Origin: Flavobacterium zepuense | GTDB lineage: Bacteria; Bacteroidota; Bacteroidia; Flavobacteriales; Flavobacteriaceae | Length of the DNA: 64,000 nt | Direction of reading: 5' to 3' | NCBI RefSeq assembly: GCF_007097145.1 | Contig: NZ_VJVZ01000001.1 | Location: 248,001-312,000, forward strand | Shown here: piece by piece, positions 1 to 9,331 of the stretch | Position numbering within the stretch: the stretch's first letter is position 1 | Layout of the letters: the number at the start of each line of letters is the position of its first letter | The notes under the pieces: model-generated | The model's database searches: none | Told to the model about the DNA's origin: nothing | Seen by the model: the letters and a program-made list of their open reading frames with translations, nothing else | Translations under genes and position numbers: made by a program

Positions 1-1
1 A

Positions 2-784
2 AAGACGCAGGGCCCTAACGAAATTACCCGTTACAACATGTACAACTCTGCTGCTATACAAGGCTTACCTGCAAAAGGTTACACCACTGCAGATGCTATA
101 CAGGCCGTGACTGAAGTCGCTAAGCAAACATTGCCTAAAGGCTATGATATAGCATGGGAAGGTTTATCTTATGATGAATCGCACAGGGGTAACGAGTCTA
201 TTTACATATTCCTAATTGTATTGGCATTCGTGTACTTTGTGTTAGCTGCACAATATGAGAGCTTCATTATTCCGTTAGCCGTAATATTCTCACTACCTGT
301 GGGTGTACTTGGTGCCTTTGTATTGCTTGAAATGATGGGGCTTGAAAATGACATTTATGCCCAGATCGGTTTGATCATGCTCGTCGGGCTGCTCGGTAAG
401 AACGCGGTATTGATCGTAGAGTTTGCCGTCCAGAAGCACCATGAGGGCATGACGATACTGGAAGCGGCCATAGAAGGTGCTAAGGTACGTTTCAGGCCAA
501 TTTTAATGACTTCGTTTGCCTTTATTGCAGGTATGATACCATTATTACTTGCCTCAGGAGCAGGCGCTATCGGTAATAAAACTTTGGGTTCTGCTGCATT
601 AGGCGGTATGCTTTTCGGTACAGTCTTCGGGGTAATTATCGTACCGGGCTTGTACTACATATTCGGATCATTGGCAAACGGCAGAAAACTGATACAGTTT
701 GAAGAGGACAGTTCTTTATCTGAAGGATTTGTACACTCAATAGATAATTTCTCAAATACTGAAGAACATGAAGGCAAAGAGTAG
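2..784 (+). CDS. RND efflux permease, C-terminal fragment
   Basis: This is the 3' end of a resistance-nodulation-division inner-membrane pump of the hydrophobe/amphiphile (AcrB-like) family, which exports drugs or other amphiphiles using the proton gradient. The reading frame is open from the first bases of the window, so the start lies upstream. The visible 260 residues hold the end of the periplasmic porter domain followed by the last membrane helices, with the family pattern LVGLLGKNAVLIVEFA and a following RFRPILMTSFAFI segment. The stop overlaps the next gene, an outer-membrane channel, by 17 bases, so the two are translated together. The membrane-fusion partner should be upstream. Family is certain; substrate is not visible. 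Confidence 0.95.
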   Translation, partial: KTQGPNEITRYNMYNSAAIQGLPAKGYTTADAIQAVTEVAKQTLPKGYDIAWEGLSYDESHRGNESIYIFLIVLAFVYFVLAAQYESFIIPLAVIFSLPVGVLGAFVLLEMMGLENDIYAQIGLIMLVGLLGKNAVLIVEFAVQKHHEGMTILEAAIEGAKVRFRPILMTSFAFIAGMIPLLLASGAGAIGNKTLGSAALGGMLFGTVFGVIIVPGLYYIFGSLANGRKLIQFEEDSSLSEGFVHSIDNFSNTEEHEGKE

Positions 785-2204
785 AGCATATAATTATATA
801 ATAGCAGGCAGTTTAGTACTTACCTTTTCTGCCTGTAAAGTCCCGGGTCTTGTACAGCGTACAGAAAATACATCGGTTCCTACTGCATATAATACCGTGC
901 AAAAGGATACTGTTACGGCAGCACAGCTAAAGTGGAAGGAATATTTTACCGACCCTAACCTGGACAGCCTTATTGATACGGCGCTTAAAAACAACCAGGA
1001 GCTTAACATTACGCTACAGGAAATTGAAGTTGCTAAAAGTGAGATTAGGGCCCGTAAAGGAGAATATTTGCCTTTTATTGGCCTACAGGGCAGCGCAGGC
1101 GTAGATAAAGTGGGGCGCTACACAAACATTGGCGCACTGGAAGAAAACCTCCCTATTAAAGAGGGTAAAGCCATGCCGGAGCCTTTACAGGATTACAGGG
1201 TTGGCGCCTACGCATCCTGGGAAGCTGATATTTGGGGCAAACTGCATAACGCTAAAAAAGCAGCGGTTAGCAGGTATCTGTCCAGCGTTGAGGGTAAGAA
1301 CTTTATGGTAACCAACCTTATTGCAGAGATAGCAAATTCATATTACGAGTTGCTTGCCCTTGATAACCAGTTGGATATTGTAAAACAAAACATCCAGATA
1401 CAAACCAATGCGCTGCAAATAGTTAAGCTGCAAAAAGAGTCTACCCGTGTTACAGAGCTTGCCGTGCGCAGGTTTCAGGCACAGGTGCTTAATACGCAAA
1501 GCTTACAGTACACTATTCAGCAGCAAATAACGGAGACTGAAAACAGGCTAAACTTTTTAGTGGGCAGGTTCCCGCAGCCGGTTGTAAGGAGTAAAACTCC
1601 ATTAACTGATCTGGTACCGGAAGCTGTGCAGTCTGGCCTGCCGTCTCAGTTATTAGCTAACAGGCCCGACATTAAACAAGCTGAAAACGACCTTGCTGCT
1701 GCAAAGCTTGATGTTAAGGTTGCCAAGGCAAGGTTTTACCCGTCATTGGGAATATCGGCAGGAATAGGCTATCAGGCATTTAACCCTTCTTATTTAATAA
1801 AACCACAGTCGTTACTATACTCGCTTGCGGGCGACCTTACTGCTCCGTTAATTAACAGGAATGCTATTAAGGCAACCTATATTTCGGCGAATGCAAAACA
1901 GGTACAGGCAGTTTACAATTATGAGAAGACTATTTTAAATGCGTATGTAGAGGTTGCAAACCAACTGGCAAAAGTAGATAACCTTGCTAAGAGTTATAAC
2001 CTTAAATCGCAGGAGGTAGATGCATTAAACCAGTCTATTGATATCTCCAATACTCTGTTCCAGTCGGCCAGGGCAGATTATATGGAGGTGCTGATGACAC
2101 AACGTGATGCGTTAGAGTCTAAATTTGACTTAATAGAAACCAAATTGCAGCAAATGAATGCAAGGGTTAATATTTATAAAGCATTGGGTGGCGGATGGAA
2201 ATAA
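768..2204 (+). CDS. TolC/NodT-type outer-membrane efflux lipoprotein
   Basis: Outer-membrane channel of a tripartite RND pump, 478 residues, the usual length for the OprM/NodT group. The N-terminus is a lipoprotein signal with a lipobox ending FSAC at about residue 23. Two repeats of long alpha-helical coiled segments follow (about 60-260 and 270-470), including the typical second-repeat sequence LLANRPDIKQAENDLAAAK. It overlaps the permease gene by 17 bases and is followed by a strong terminator, so it is the last gene of the efflux operon. Family assignment is firm; the exported compound is unknown. Confidence 0.95.
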   Translation: MKAKSRAYNYIIAGSLVLTFSACKVPGLVQRTENTSVPTAYNTVQKDTVTAAQLKWKEYFTDPNLDSLIDTALKNNQELNITLQEIEVAKSEIRARKGEYLPFIGLQGSAGVDKVGRYTNIGALEENLPIKEGKAMPEPLQDYRVGAYASWEADIWGKLHNAKKAAVSRYLSSVEGKNFMVTNLIAEIANSYYELLALDNQLDIVKQNIQIQTNALQIVKLQKESTRVTELAVRRFQAQVLNTQSLQYTIQQQITETENRLNFLVGRFPQPVVRSKTPLTDLVPEAVQSGLPSQLLANRPDIKQAENDLAAAKLDVKVAKARFYPSLGISAGIGYQAFNPSYLIKPQSLLYSLAGDLTAPLINRNAIKATYISANAKQVQAVYNYEKTILNAYVEVANQLAKVDNLAKSYNLKSQEVDALNQSIDISNTLFQSARADYMEVLMTQRDALESKFDLIETKLQQMNARVNIYKALGGGWK

Positions 2205-2264
2205 TGCCTAAACAGGCTAAGACCATTTAATATTCATATTTCAATTACGTTCTTCATTCTCTTT

Positions 2265-2300
2265 AAACCCTCAAAGCTTTAGTTTTGAGGGTTTATTTTT
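2265..2300 (+). terminator. Rho-independent terminator after efflux operon
   Basis: An inverted repeat (AAACCCTCAAA at 2265-2275 with TTTTGAGGGTTT at 2283-2294) forms a stable stem with a short loop and runs into a T tract at 2291-2301. It lies 60 bases after the stop of the outer-membrane channel and would end the efflux transcript. Confidence 0.85.
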
Positions 2301-2504
2301 TACATTCATTTAATTAAACATATATTTTACTTTTCTATATTTAAATAATAACTAAATTTGTACTACAACGATATAATATAAGTTATTACGTACAGGTTTA
2401 TTTCATTTTGAAGCATTCTAAATAGAATAAAACTTAATGAAAAATAAATTTTATTGCCATTTATAGTGTAAAACGTGCAGTATATAGAAAATGTGAAATA
2501 TATC
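2301..2504. other. AT-rich intergenic spacer
   Basis: About 200 bases of very AT-rich sequence between the efflux terminator and the promoter of the next unit. I see no open reading frame, hairpin or repeat of note in it. Confidence 0.6.
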
Positions 2505-2535
2505 TTGCCGGTTTATTCTTAATAATATATTTTTG
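2505..2535 (+). promoter_or_regulatory. Bacteroidota-type promoter for signalling unit
   Basis: TTG at 2505-2507 and TATTTTTG at 2528-2535 are separated by 20 bases, which fits the Bacteroidota primary sigma consensus (TTG, about 17-23 bases, TAnnTTTG). The predicted start of transcription is about 35 bases before the ATG at 2575. Confidence 0.55.
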
Positions 2536-2574
2536 AATACATTCCAATCCAACTAATACTAAAACACCTTAATT

Positions 2575-3183
2575 ATGCAATTATCAGATGTTACTAAGAG
2601 CATTAAAGAATGGGGAGTAGCAAGGGGCAATAGCCAGGCTGCCATTCAGTTACTATCTTCAGGCAATTATTTTGAATTTAAAAACAATTACCCTACGGGT
2701 TCTACTGCTAAATTACATGCCTATTTAGGCTTAAACGAAAATCTTAACGGCTTAAATATTTACATTATCCCGGCACAGTACGACAATGCCGAATATGTAG
2801 CCGATATAATGCAATATATTACCGTATGCAAAGTATTGCCGGAACTGGGTAACTCGCACCAAATACCTGAAACTGAGGCCAAGCAAAGGATAGCTGCCTG
2901 GGATGCTGATTTTAATACCTGGATACCAAGGCAAATTGCGCAGCCGGATGGTTTGTTCCAGGCATTTTATATTCCCGGCGATTATATGACACAGGGAAAA
3001 AATTATGATATCTATTTTGCATTAGAAGCATCATCATCGCCTACCGGCTTTACTGCAGACCTTATTGTTACAGAGGCGTCTCAAAAAGTTGTTAGCTATT
3101 ATGATACTGTTAGGCCTGTACCGCCTTTTGATGTGTTTGAGTCTGATTTTTACCTTCTTGACATTGCATTAGCTACCGTATGA
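2575..3183 (+). CDS. Hypothetical protein, first gene of a signalling unit
   Basis: A 202-residue soluble protein that I do not recognise. It has no signal peptide, no membrane segment and few cysteines. The composition is ordinary, with a proline-rich stretch near residue 182 (RPVPPFDVFE). Its stop overlaps the start of the next membrane-protein gene in an ATGA, and that gene in turn overlaps a histidine kinase, so it is very probably the first product of a four-gene signalling operon. It could be the cytoplasmic input or output of that system, but nothing in the sequence proves this. Confidence 0.8.
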   Translation: MQLSDVTKSIKEWGVARGNSQAAIQLLSSGNYFEFKNNYPTGSTAKLHAYLGLNENLNGLNIYIIPAQYDNAEYVADIMQYITVCKVLPELGNSHQIPETEAKQRIAAWDADFNTWIPRQIAQPDGLFQAFYIPGDYMTQGKNYDIYFALEASSSPTGFTADLIVTEASQKVVSYYDTVRPVPPFDVFESDFYLLDIALATV

Positions 3184-3845
3184 CATTTTTCAGAGCTGTG
3201 AGCCTCGCTACAGCGCTGGTACCTATATTATTATTCGTTGGGATTGCGGCCGGAGCCTATCGTTTTAAATCATTAAAAAAACAGTACAGGTTCTTATTAC
3301 TGTATCTGGGTATATGCTTTTTAACCGATATTTCCAGCCGCATATTTGGCGAAATATATAACAATAACCTTGTTTTTATAGTAATATTCAGCCTGCTGGA
3401 GCTATTATTTTTTACCGTTTTTTATCAGGTTTGCCTCTTTAAGAAGAAGGATATGCCCAGTATTATACTAACCATTGCGGCAACGCTTTATATAAGTTGG
3501 GAGGTATACATTCTGGCAAATGCTACGCCAAAAGAGTTTCAGTCGTATGCTAAGGTAATCTGCTCATTTATAATCATTATGATGTCTATTACGCTGTTTT
3601 TCGAAAAGATAGACAGCGAGCAGCAGGACAACAGTATCCTAAAATTAAACTCGGCATTTGTTATATATTTTTCGTTAAACCTTATATTGTTTTTGCCCAT
3701 TAATTTTCTTATTAATGTAGCCTCGATGGTTAAGTATTATTTTTGGTTTGCAAACTTTTTACTAACACTTTTATTCTATGCCTTTTTAAGTCGCGAAATA
3801 TGGAGAAATGGCTCGACCCGCAAACAATTACAATCTGGATCATAA
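3180..3845 (+). CDS. Polytopic membrane protein, putative sensor
   Basis: A 221-residue integral membrane protein with about six or seven hydrophobic helices (near residues 8-28, 38-55, 64-85, 94-112, 125-140, 155-178 and 185-205) and short charged loops. No enzymatic motif was recognised. It starts in the ATGA overlap with the preceding gene and overlaps the following histidine kinase by 46 bases. That kinase has only one membrane helix and no sensor domain of its own, so this protein may supply the sensing module in trans. That role is inferred from context only. Confidence 0.8.
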   Translation: MTFFRAVSLATALVPILLFVGIAAGAYRFKSLKKQYRFLLLYLGICFLTDISSRIFGEIYNNNLVFIVIFSLLELLFFTVFYQVCLFKKKDMPSIILTIAATLYISWEVYILANATPKEFQSYAKVICSFIIIMMSITLFFEKIDSEQQDNSILKLNSAFVIYFSLNLILFLPINFLINVASMVKYYFWFANFLLTLLFYAFLSREIWRNGSTRKQLQSGS

Positions 3846-4567
3846 TTGTTATTGCAATTATAACCCTGCTGGCTGTTTCGTTTGTAAAATTGGTACGGCT
3901 TAATTTTAAGCGGATGGTGGCAACCCAGTTAAAAGATTCGCGCATACAACTGGAACATCAAAAAAAGTTGCTGGAAACCGGTATTATAGCGCAGGAACAG
4001 GAACGTACTCGTATTGCTGCCGATTTGCATGACTCCCTCATTGGCAAGCTAACCGTGCTAAGGCTTAAAAACCAAACGGATTATAATTATAATGATATTG
4101 ATGCGCTTTTAGGCGAAAGCATTGCCGAGGCCAGACGTATATCGCACGACCTTAGTCCGCCCATGCTGGAGTTTGTATCTGTGGAAGAAATTTTAGATGG
4201 CATAGTAGCTTCGTGGAAAAAACAGATGAAAATTAATTTTCTCAGTAACATTGCACAGGGCGCTGCCATACCCAATAATTTAAAAATCCAGGTAACCCGT
4301 ATTACGCAGGAGCTTATTATAAACATACATAAGCATGCACAGTGCAGCCTTGTAAATGTGTATTTAAAGATTACCAATAAGTGCCTTATCCTTATTGTAA
4401 ATGATAACGGTAAGGGGTTTGACATGAATATTGCAAAAAAAGGCATTGGCCTTAAAAATATCGAGCTCAGGATGTTGTATTTAAATGGCCTGCATAAGAT
4501 AAAAACAGGAAGCAAAGGCACTACTGCCATAATGATACTTAACCATTCTAAATTTGAAGCCGAATGA
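3800..4567 (+). CDS. NarL-type sensor histidine kinase
   Basis: A HisKA_3 histidine kinase of 255 residues with the start taken at 3800. An in-frame ATG at 3743 also exists, but it lies deep inside the upstream gene. One membrane helix (about 10-31) leads through a short coiled coil into the dimerisation/phosphoacceptor region, where ERTRIAADLHDSL places the acceptor at His77. The HATPase domain shows NDNGKGFDM and KGIGLKNIELR. There is no periplasmic sensor domain. The gene overlaps the response regulator by four bases (ATGA), so the pair is cognate. Confidence 0.93.
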   Translation: MEKWLDPQTITIWIIIVIAIITLLAVSFVKLVRLNFKRMVATQLKDSRIQLEHQKKLLETGIIAQEQERTRIAADLHDSLIGKLTVLRLKNQTDYNYNDIDALLGESIAEARRISHDLSPPMLEFVSVEEILDGIVASWKKQMKINFLSNIAQGAAIPNNLKIQVTRITQELIINIHKHAQCSLVNVYLKITNKCLILIVNDNGKGFDMNIAKKGIGLKNIELRMLYLNGLHKIKTGSKGTTAIMILNHSKFEAE

Positions 4568-5238
4568 AAAATATCTTAATTACCATTACAGATGATGATT
4601 CGCTTATTGTAAAGTTGTTAGAAGATTTTTTAAATGCTGCAGATGGACTTAGCGTATTATTTACAGCCAATAGCGGCGAAGACCTTATTGCAAAACTTGC
4701 CGTTGCCACTACCCTGCCCGATGTTTTATTGTTAGACCTTAAAATGGGCGGCATGAATGGTATAGAAGTGGCTCAACACATTAAATCGCTATTTCCTACT
4801 ATTAAAATAATTGTGGTGTCATCCCACTATCAGCAATCGTTCATGGGATTTATGTTTAAAACCGGCGCTTCGGCATTTGTGCCAAAGGGCATCTCCCCTA
4901 TCCTTCTTAAAGAGATCATTAGCACAGTATATAACAAAGGCATATATCTCATGGAAGACCAAATGGATACCCTTCGCGACCAGATAAGCAGCAAAGCGCC
5001 AAAACCCATTATAGATGATAATCAGCAACTATCTGAACGCGAAATAGAAATTTTGCGCCTTATAAGTATGCAAAAAACTGCTAAAGAAATAGGCGATATT
5101 TTATTTATTACACCACGCACAGTTGAAGGGCATAAAAACAACCTGTTTGCTAAAACAGGCGCTAAAAATATTGCCGGCCTTGTAATATATGCTATTCAGC
5201 ATAATATTATAAACATTAATACTTTACCCGCTATATAA
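4564..5238 (+). CDS. NarL/LuxR-family response regulator
   Basis: A 224-residue two-component regulator. The receiver domain (1-120) has the acidic pocket DDD at 10-12 and the acceptor Asp58 in VLLLDLKMGG. A C-terminal LuxR-type helix-turn-helix (about 155-205) contains LSEREIEILRLISM and TPRTVEGHKNNL. It starts within the stop of the histidine kinase and is the last gene of the unit. Candidate targets are its own operon or the TonB-receptor operon that starts 193 bases downstream; neither is shown by the sequence. Confidence 0.95.
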   Translation: MKNILITITDDDSLIVKLLEDFLNAADGLSVLFTANSGEDLIAKLAVATTLPDVLLLDLKMGGMNGIEVAQHIKSLFPTIKIIVVSSHYQQSFMGFMFKTGASAFVPKGISPILLKEIISTVYNKGIYLMEDQMDTLRDQISSKAPKPIIDDNQQLSEREIEILRLISMQKTAKEIGDILFITPRTVEGHKNNLFAKTGAKNIAGLVIYAIQHNIININTLPAI

Positions 5239-5330
5239 CTACTAATCATTTAGGGGCTAATACCAAACCATGTTTATTTACATCTCAAGTATTTACTCCA
5301 ACTGGTACTGACTTATTACTCCAGCATTAA

Positions 5331-5403
5331 AATTTCTAATGAAAATTCTAATGTAATCCTAATATACTTATTTAGATTAAATACAAATAACAAAGTAAGT
5401 TTG
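5331..5403 (+). promoter_or_regulatory. Promoter region of TonB-receptor operon with direct repeats
   Basis: Two near-identical direct repeats, AATTTCTAATG (5331-5341) and AAATTCTAATG (5343-5353), are spaced 12 bases apart. They lie about 45-65 bases upstream of a TAAGTTTG element (5396-5403) that fits the Bacteroidota -7 consensus. The coding start is at 5432. The repeats could bind a regulator as a head-to-tail dimer. I could not find a clear Fur-type box. Confidence 0.4.
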
Positions 5404-5431
5404 CGCACGTATTTAATAAGCAAACTTGTAA

Positions 5432-7837
5432 ATGAGGTCATTACTATTTTTAACCATCTTACTGTTTAATATTCAGGCATTTGCTCAAATCGGGGCAGTT
5501 ACGGGAAACGTAGTTTTTGAAAATAATGATGTAGCTTATGGTGTTACGGTATTAGTTAAAGGCACCCAAAAGTATGCTACAGTTAATGAAACAGGAAGCT
5601 ATGAAATTAAAGGTCTCACCTATGGTATTTATGTTTTAGAGGTATCATCTTTAGAAGCGCAGACTAAAACGGTAAACGTTACTGTAAATAGCCCAATCGT
5701 TCAGCTAAATATAACCGTACAAAAAAACAACCCAAAACAATTAGATGAAGTAGTTGTAAGCAAAATATCGGCTAAAAAAGAAATTTTAGATAAAGGTTTC
5801 TCCGTTAACGTTATAGAAACTCATGAAGCTGCAAAAAGAAATATACAAACCAATGATTTGTTAGACCGCAGCGTTGGGGTACGGGTTAGGCAAAACGGCG
5901 GTCTCGGCGCGAGTGTTGATTACAACTTAAACGGTATGTCCGGTAACTCCATTAGGGTATTTATAGATGGTATTCCCATTTCAACTTACGGTGCTTCGTT
6001 TAACTTAAATAGCATTCCACCTGCCCTTATAGAACGTATAGAGGTTTACAAAGGTGTTATACCTGCCTACCTGGCCGATGACGCACTTGGCGGTGCCATT
6101 AACGTTATCCTTAAAAGGGGCGTACGCAATACACTAAACGCATCGGTATCCTACGGGTCGTTTAATACGGTACAGTCCAATCTTAGTACTTCATACCGAG
6201 CCGAAAACGGTTTTACGGTTAAAGCATCGGGCTTCCAGAATTATTCTGATAACGATTATGAGGTGTGGGGAAAATTTGTGTATAATATATTGCCCAATGG
6301 CCGCTACGAATATGTTAGGGCAAAACGATTTAACAATCTTTACCGTTCGTATGGTGGGCGCGTTGAGGCCGGTTTTACTGATGTAAAGTGGGCCGACCTA
6401 TTCTTGGTGGGTTACAACGGAAGTGAAGACTATAACCAGATACAGCACGGACAGTTTATGACCAAGCCATACAAGGGGCGCTTTACCGAGTCGGATGCAC
6501 AGGCACTAAGCCTTAACTATACCAAAAAAGATTTCCTTGTTAAAGGCCTTGATTTTAATTTTAACGGGGTATACAGCCTACGCAATGAGGTTGTAAATGA
6601 TACCGTTAAATGGAATTATAACTGGAATGGCGAAAGGGCTTTAGGCTTGTATGGCGATCCTATTTTAACTCCTAACGGTGCGCAACAGGGCGCTCCTACC
6701 ATTAACAATATTAAACGTAATGTAGTAAGCCTTAGGGGTGGCTTTAACTACAGAATAAACGATAACCACAAGATCATATTCAGCAATATGTACAACTCGG
6801 TTAACCGGGATGATAATGATGAATTGAAATCAGCGCTGGAAAAAAGGTTCCTGGAAACCCGCGACTTAAGAAAAAGCGTATCATCGCTTGCTTACGAACT
6901 ACAGGCATTTGAATCAAGCCTACGCACCAGTATTTTTGGCAAGTATTATTCCCAAACCAATGAAAAACGCGACCCTATATTGGTAAGCGAGGGTGGACAG
7001 ACCAATGTTGTTGAAGAGGTTGTTAAAAACACTACCGATATTTTTGGTTACGGCCTCGCGGTGTCCTATTTTATTACCCCACAAGTTATGCTATTGGCTT
7101 CTGCCGAAAAGGCCGTAAGGCTTCCATCTGATAATGAGATTTTTGGCAGCCCCGGAGAAAACATTACCAGCAACCCTACCTTAAGGCCGGAGATAAGTAA
7201 TAACATTAATGCCGGGTTTAGGCTTGGCGCATACAAATTTAACAAACACAAAATATCGGTGGCGGCATCGGGCTTTTGGAGAAATACTGACGATAAAATT
7301 GTTCGGCAAATAAACGACCGTATAAATGATGCCATACAAACACTACCTTTTGAGAATTTGCGTGAAGCGCAATCATTAGGGGTTGAGGCCTCATTAGAGT
7401 ATGTATATAACGAGAGGCTGTTTATTAACATAAATATGTCAAAATTCAGATCGCTTTACAAGCTTAAGTACGATAACAACGGTAATGTTTTAGACAACTA
7501 TAATAAGCAACTACCCAACGAACCCTTTTTTACTTTAAACGGTAATGCCCAATACAATTTTAAAAGCCTGATACAAAAAGAATCAGAACTTAACGTGTAT
7601 TACGCCTGCGGTTATGTGGCTCCGTTCTACACCTCATGGCTGGAGCTGGAATCATCTCAAACACCCACCCAGTTTGCTCAGGACTTAGGCGTAAGCTATA
7701 CATTTCCTGCAAAGCAGTTTATTGTAAGCTTTGATGCTAAAAACATTTTTAACCAACAGGTATATGATAATTATGCCGTTCAAAAACCGGGGCGCGCTTT
7801 TTATGTGAAACTAAATTATACGATCAACAAATTTTAA
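5432..7837 (+). CDS. TonB-dependent outer-membrane receptor
   Basis: An 801-residue TonB-dependent transporter with a signal peptide (about 1-18). Then come a carboxypeptidase-regulatory-like beta domain (about 20-105), a TonB-box region around LDEVVVS, a plug domain (about 120-230, including RVFIDGIPI and IERIEVYKGVIPAYLADDALGGAINVI) and a beta-barrel to the C-terminal aromatic end KLNYTINKF. It imports a large ligand across the outer membrane using energy from TonB. The following DUF4374, PepSY reductase and ApbE genes point to a ferric siderophore, haem or similar metal chelate rather than a glycan, and no SusD partner is present. The ligand itself cannot be read from the sequence. Confidence 0.95.
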   Translation: MRSLLFLTILLFNIQAFAQIGAVTGNVVFENNDVAYGVTVLVKGTQKYATVNETGSYEIKGLTYGIYVLEVSSLEAQTKTVNVTVNSPIVQLNITVQKNNPKQLDEVVVSKISAKKEILDKGFSVNVIETHEAAKRNIQTNDLLDRSVGVRVRQNGGLGASVDYNLNGMSGNSIRVFIDGIPISTYGASFNLNSIPPALIERIEVYKGVIPAYLADDALGGAINVILKRGVRNTLNASVSYGSFNTVQSNLSTSYRAENGFTVKASGFQNYSDNDYEVWGKFVYNILPNGRYEYVRAKRFNNLYRSYGGRVEAGFTDVKWADLFLVGYNGSEDYNQIQHGQFMTKPYKGRFTESDAQALSLNYTKKDFLVKGLDFNFNGVYSLRNEVVNDTVKWNYNWNGERALGLYGDPILTPNGAQQGAPTINNIKRNVVSLRGGFNYRINDNHKIIFSNMYNSVNRDDNDELKSALEKRFLETRDLRKSVSSLAYELQAFESSLRTSIFGKYYSQTNEKRDPILVSEGGQTNVVEEVVKNTTDIFGYGLAVSYFITPQVMLLASAEKAVRLPSDNEIFGSPGENITSNPTLRPEISNNINAGFRLGAYKFNKHKISVAASGFWRNTDDKIVRQINDRINDAIQTLPFENLREAQSLGVEASLEYVYNERLFININMSKFRSLYKLKYDNNGNVLDNYNKQLPNEPFFTLNGNAQYNFKSLIQKESELNVYYACGYVAPFYTSWLELESSQTPTQFAQDLGVSYTFPAKQFIVSFDAKNIFNQQVYDNYAVQKPGRAFYVKLNYTINKF

Positions 7838-7869
7838 TACCTAATAACTAATTTTTTAAAGTAATCAAT

Positions 7870-9198
7870 ATGAAAAAACGTACTTTTAAATTACTTGCCT
7901 GTGGCTTAGTTTTAACCACCATGTCATTAATTACCGGCTGTAGCGATGATGATAGCGGACCGGCTCCTGCAAATCCGGAAACTGAAAACCGATGGATAAC
8001 TCTTGCCGGCGCCGTAATGCAGGATGAGCCGGGCGATGGTAACGGTGGCACTATGGTATACGCCATATCTAAAGAAAATGCCCAGGATCCCAACTTTTCG
8101 GTAAATGTTTATGAGAGCGGGATGCCGGTACAATCTAACAGGACGGCTCGTTTGCAATCGTCTGTAGATGGTAACACATTGTTTAACATCACATATACTG
8201 GCGATAATGGTGGCGAGTTCATGACGTATGGTGTTAACGGTGCCAATAACTTTGTGCAGTCGGGCACTACGGTTAACATTTCGCAATATGCAGGGACATC
8301 ACCACGCTGGACAAAACTTTTTGATGGCGACAGGACAGGTGTTGCAGTAAACGTAACGGCTCCTCAGGTTGTTACTGATACCGATGGCGCTTACCTTCGC
8401 ACCAGGGGTACCGCAACCGTTTTAAGTTTAGATCTTCAAAACATATTAATTTCAGGTTACAAACAATACGAAATTGCTTTATCAGCACAGGAAGAAGCAC
8501 AAGGACATCACATATTCCGTTTAGATGCTCCAACGCTTAACGCAGCCGGCGATAAACTTATTATTGGTACATGGATGCGCAAAACCGATCCTACAACCGG
8601 TGCTAACCAGAGCGGATTTGAGCGTTTAGGCTCAAAATCGGTTGTGGTAGATTACCCTTCGTTACAAAATCCTGTAGTAATTACATCTACAGTAGGTTTT
8701 GGCGATACCAGCGGTTACAGGAGCTTTAACAGCTTTGTAGGCAACGATAACAACATTTACCAGGCTACACAAAGGGATACAGAGAATGGTTCTTATATAC
8801 TTAAAATAAATCAAAACAACCAATACGATAATTCATATGTATTTAGCTTAGATGATGCTTTAGGTGTAACAGGCTCTTATATTGATGCATGGAGGTATGC
8901 CGGTAATGGTATTGCTTACGCTGTATACACTCACGAAGACGCTAACAACCAAGGCTTTGTGGCAAGGATAGATCTTAATACAAGAACTGCACAAAGAGTT
9001 GAAGGTATTACGTATGATGCCGACCTTGATTTTGGCCAGTACCAGGGCTTTGTAGTTGATGGAAACCAAATTTATATTGCTGTTACTCCGGTAGGTAAAG
9101 AAGGTAACATTTATGTTATTGATATACCAACAGGTGCAGTTACTAAAGGTGCTAAACTACTTAACAGGCCCGGTAACCACTACATTGGAGTATTTTAA
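7870..9198 (+). CDS. DUF4374 surface lipoprotein
   Basis: A 442-residue lipoprotein with a signal ending ITGC at about residue 24, followed by an acidic SDDDSG stretch that is common in exported Bacteroidota lipoproteins. The rest has the repeated beta-strand character of a propeller and resembles DUF4374 proteins, which usually sit next to TonB receptors in iron-uptake loci. It starts 33 bases after the receptor gene, so it is probably cotranscribed and may cap or help load the receptor. Function is inferred from neighbours. Confidence 0.85.
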   Translation: MKKRTFKLLACGLVLTTMSLITGCSDDDSGPAPANPETENRWITLAGAVMQDEPGDGNGGTMVYAISKENAQDPNFSVNVYESGMPVQSNRTARLQSSVDGNTLFNITYTGDNGGEFMTYGVNGANNFVQSGTTVNISQYAGTSPRWTKLFDGDRTGVAVNVTAPQVVTDTDGAYLRTRGTATVLSLDLQNILISGYKQYEIALSAQEEAQGHHIFRLDAPTLNAAGDKLIIGTWMRKTDPTTGANQSGFERLGSKSVVVDYPSLQNPVVITSTVGFGDTSGYRSFNSFVGNDNNIYQATQRDTENGSYILKINQNNQYDNSYVFSLDDALGVTGSYIDAWRYAGNGIAYAVYTHEDANNQGFVARIDLNTRTAQRVEGITYDADLDFGQYQGFVVDGNQIYIAVTPVGKEGNIYVIDIPTGAVTKGAKLLNRPGNHYIGVF

Positions 9199-9249
9199 TA
9201 TCCAATTAAAAAATATTGGAAAACAGATATTATTTAGAAAAAATCTAAA

Positions 9250-9293
9250 TAACTTTGATGCGCTCCGTTCCGGCCTCCGGGGCAGAGCGTATC
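9250..9293 (+). promoter_or_regulatory. Internal -7 element and GC-rich hairpin before ankyrin gene
   Basis: TAACTTTG at 9250-9257 fits the -7 consensus. It runs directly into a GC-rich stem-loop: CGCTC at 9261-9265 pairs with GAGCG at 9285-9289, and inside it CCGG at 9270-9273 pairs with CCGG at 9277-9280. This GC-rich island stands out from its AT-rich surroundings. It may be a 5' mRNA structure, an operator at the start site or a short palindromic repeat element. Confidence 0.45.
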
Positions 9294-9331
9294 ATTTTAA
9301 TATAATGCCATTAGCTTACAACCTAAGTTTT

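Noticed and set aside
4087..4530. Open frame antisense to the histidine kinase
   Set aside because: Lies wholly within the kinase ATPase domain and has no independent support.
9113..9331. Longer start for the ankyrin protein
   Set aside because: It overlaps the DUF4374 gene and precedes a clean signal peptide beginning at 9332.
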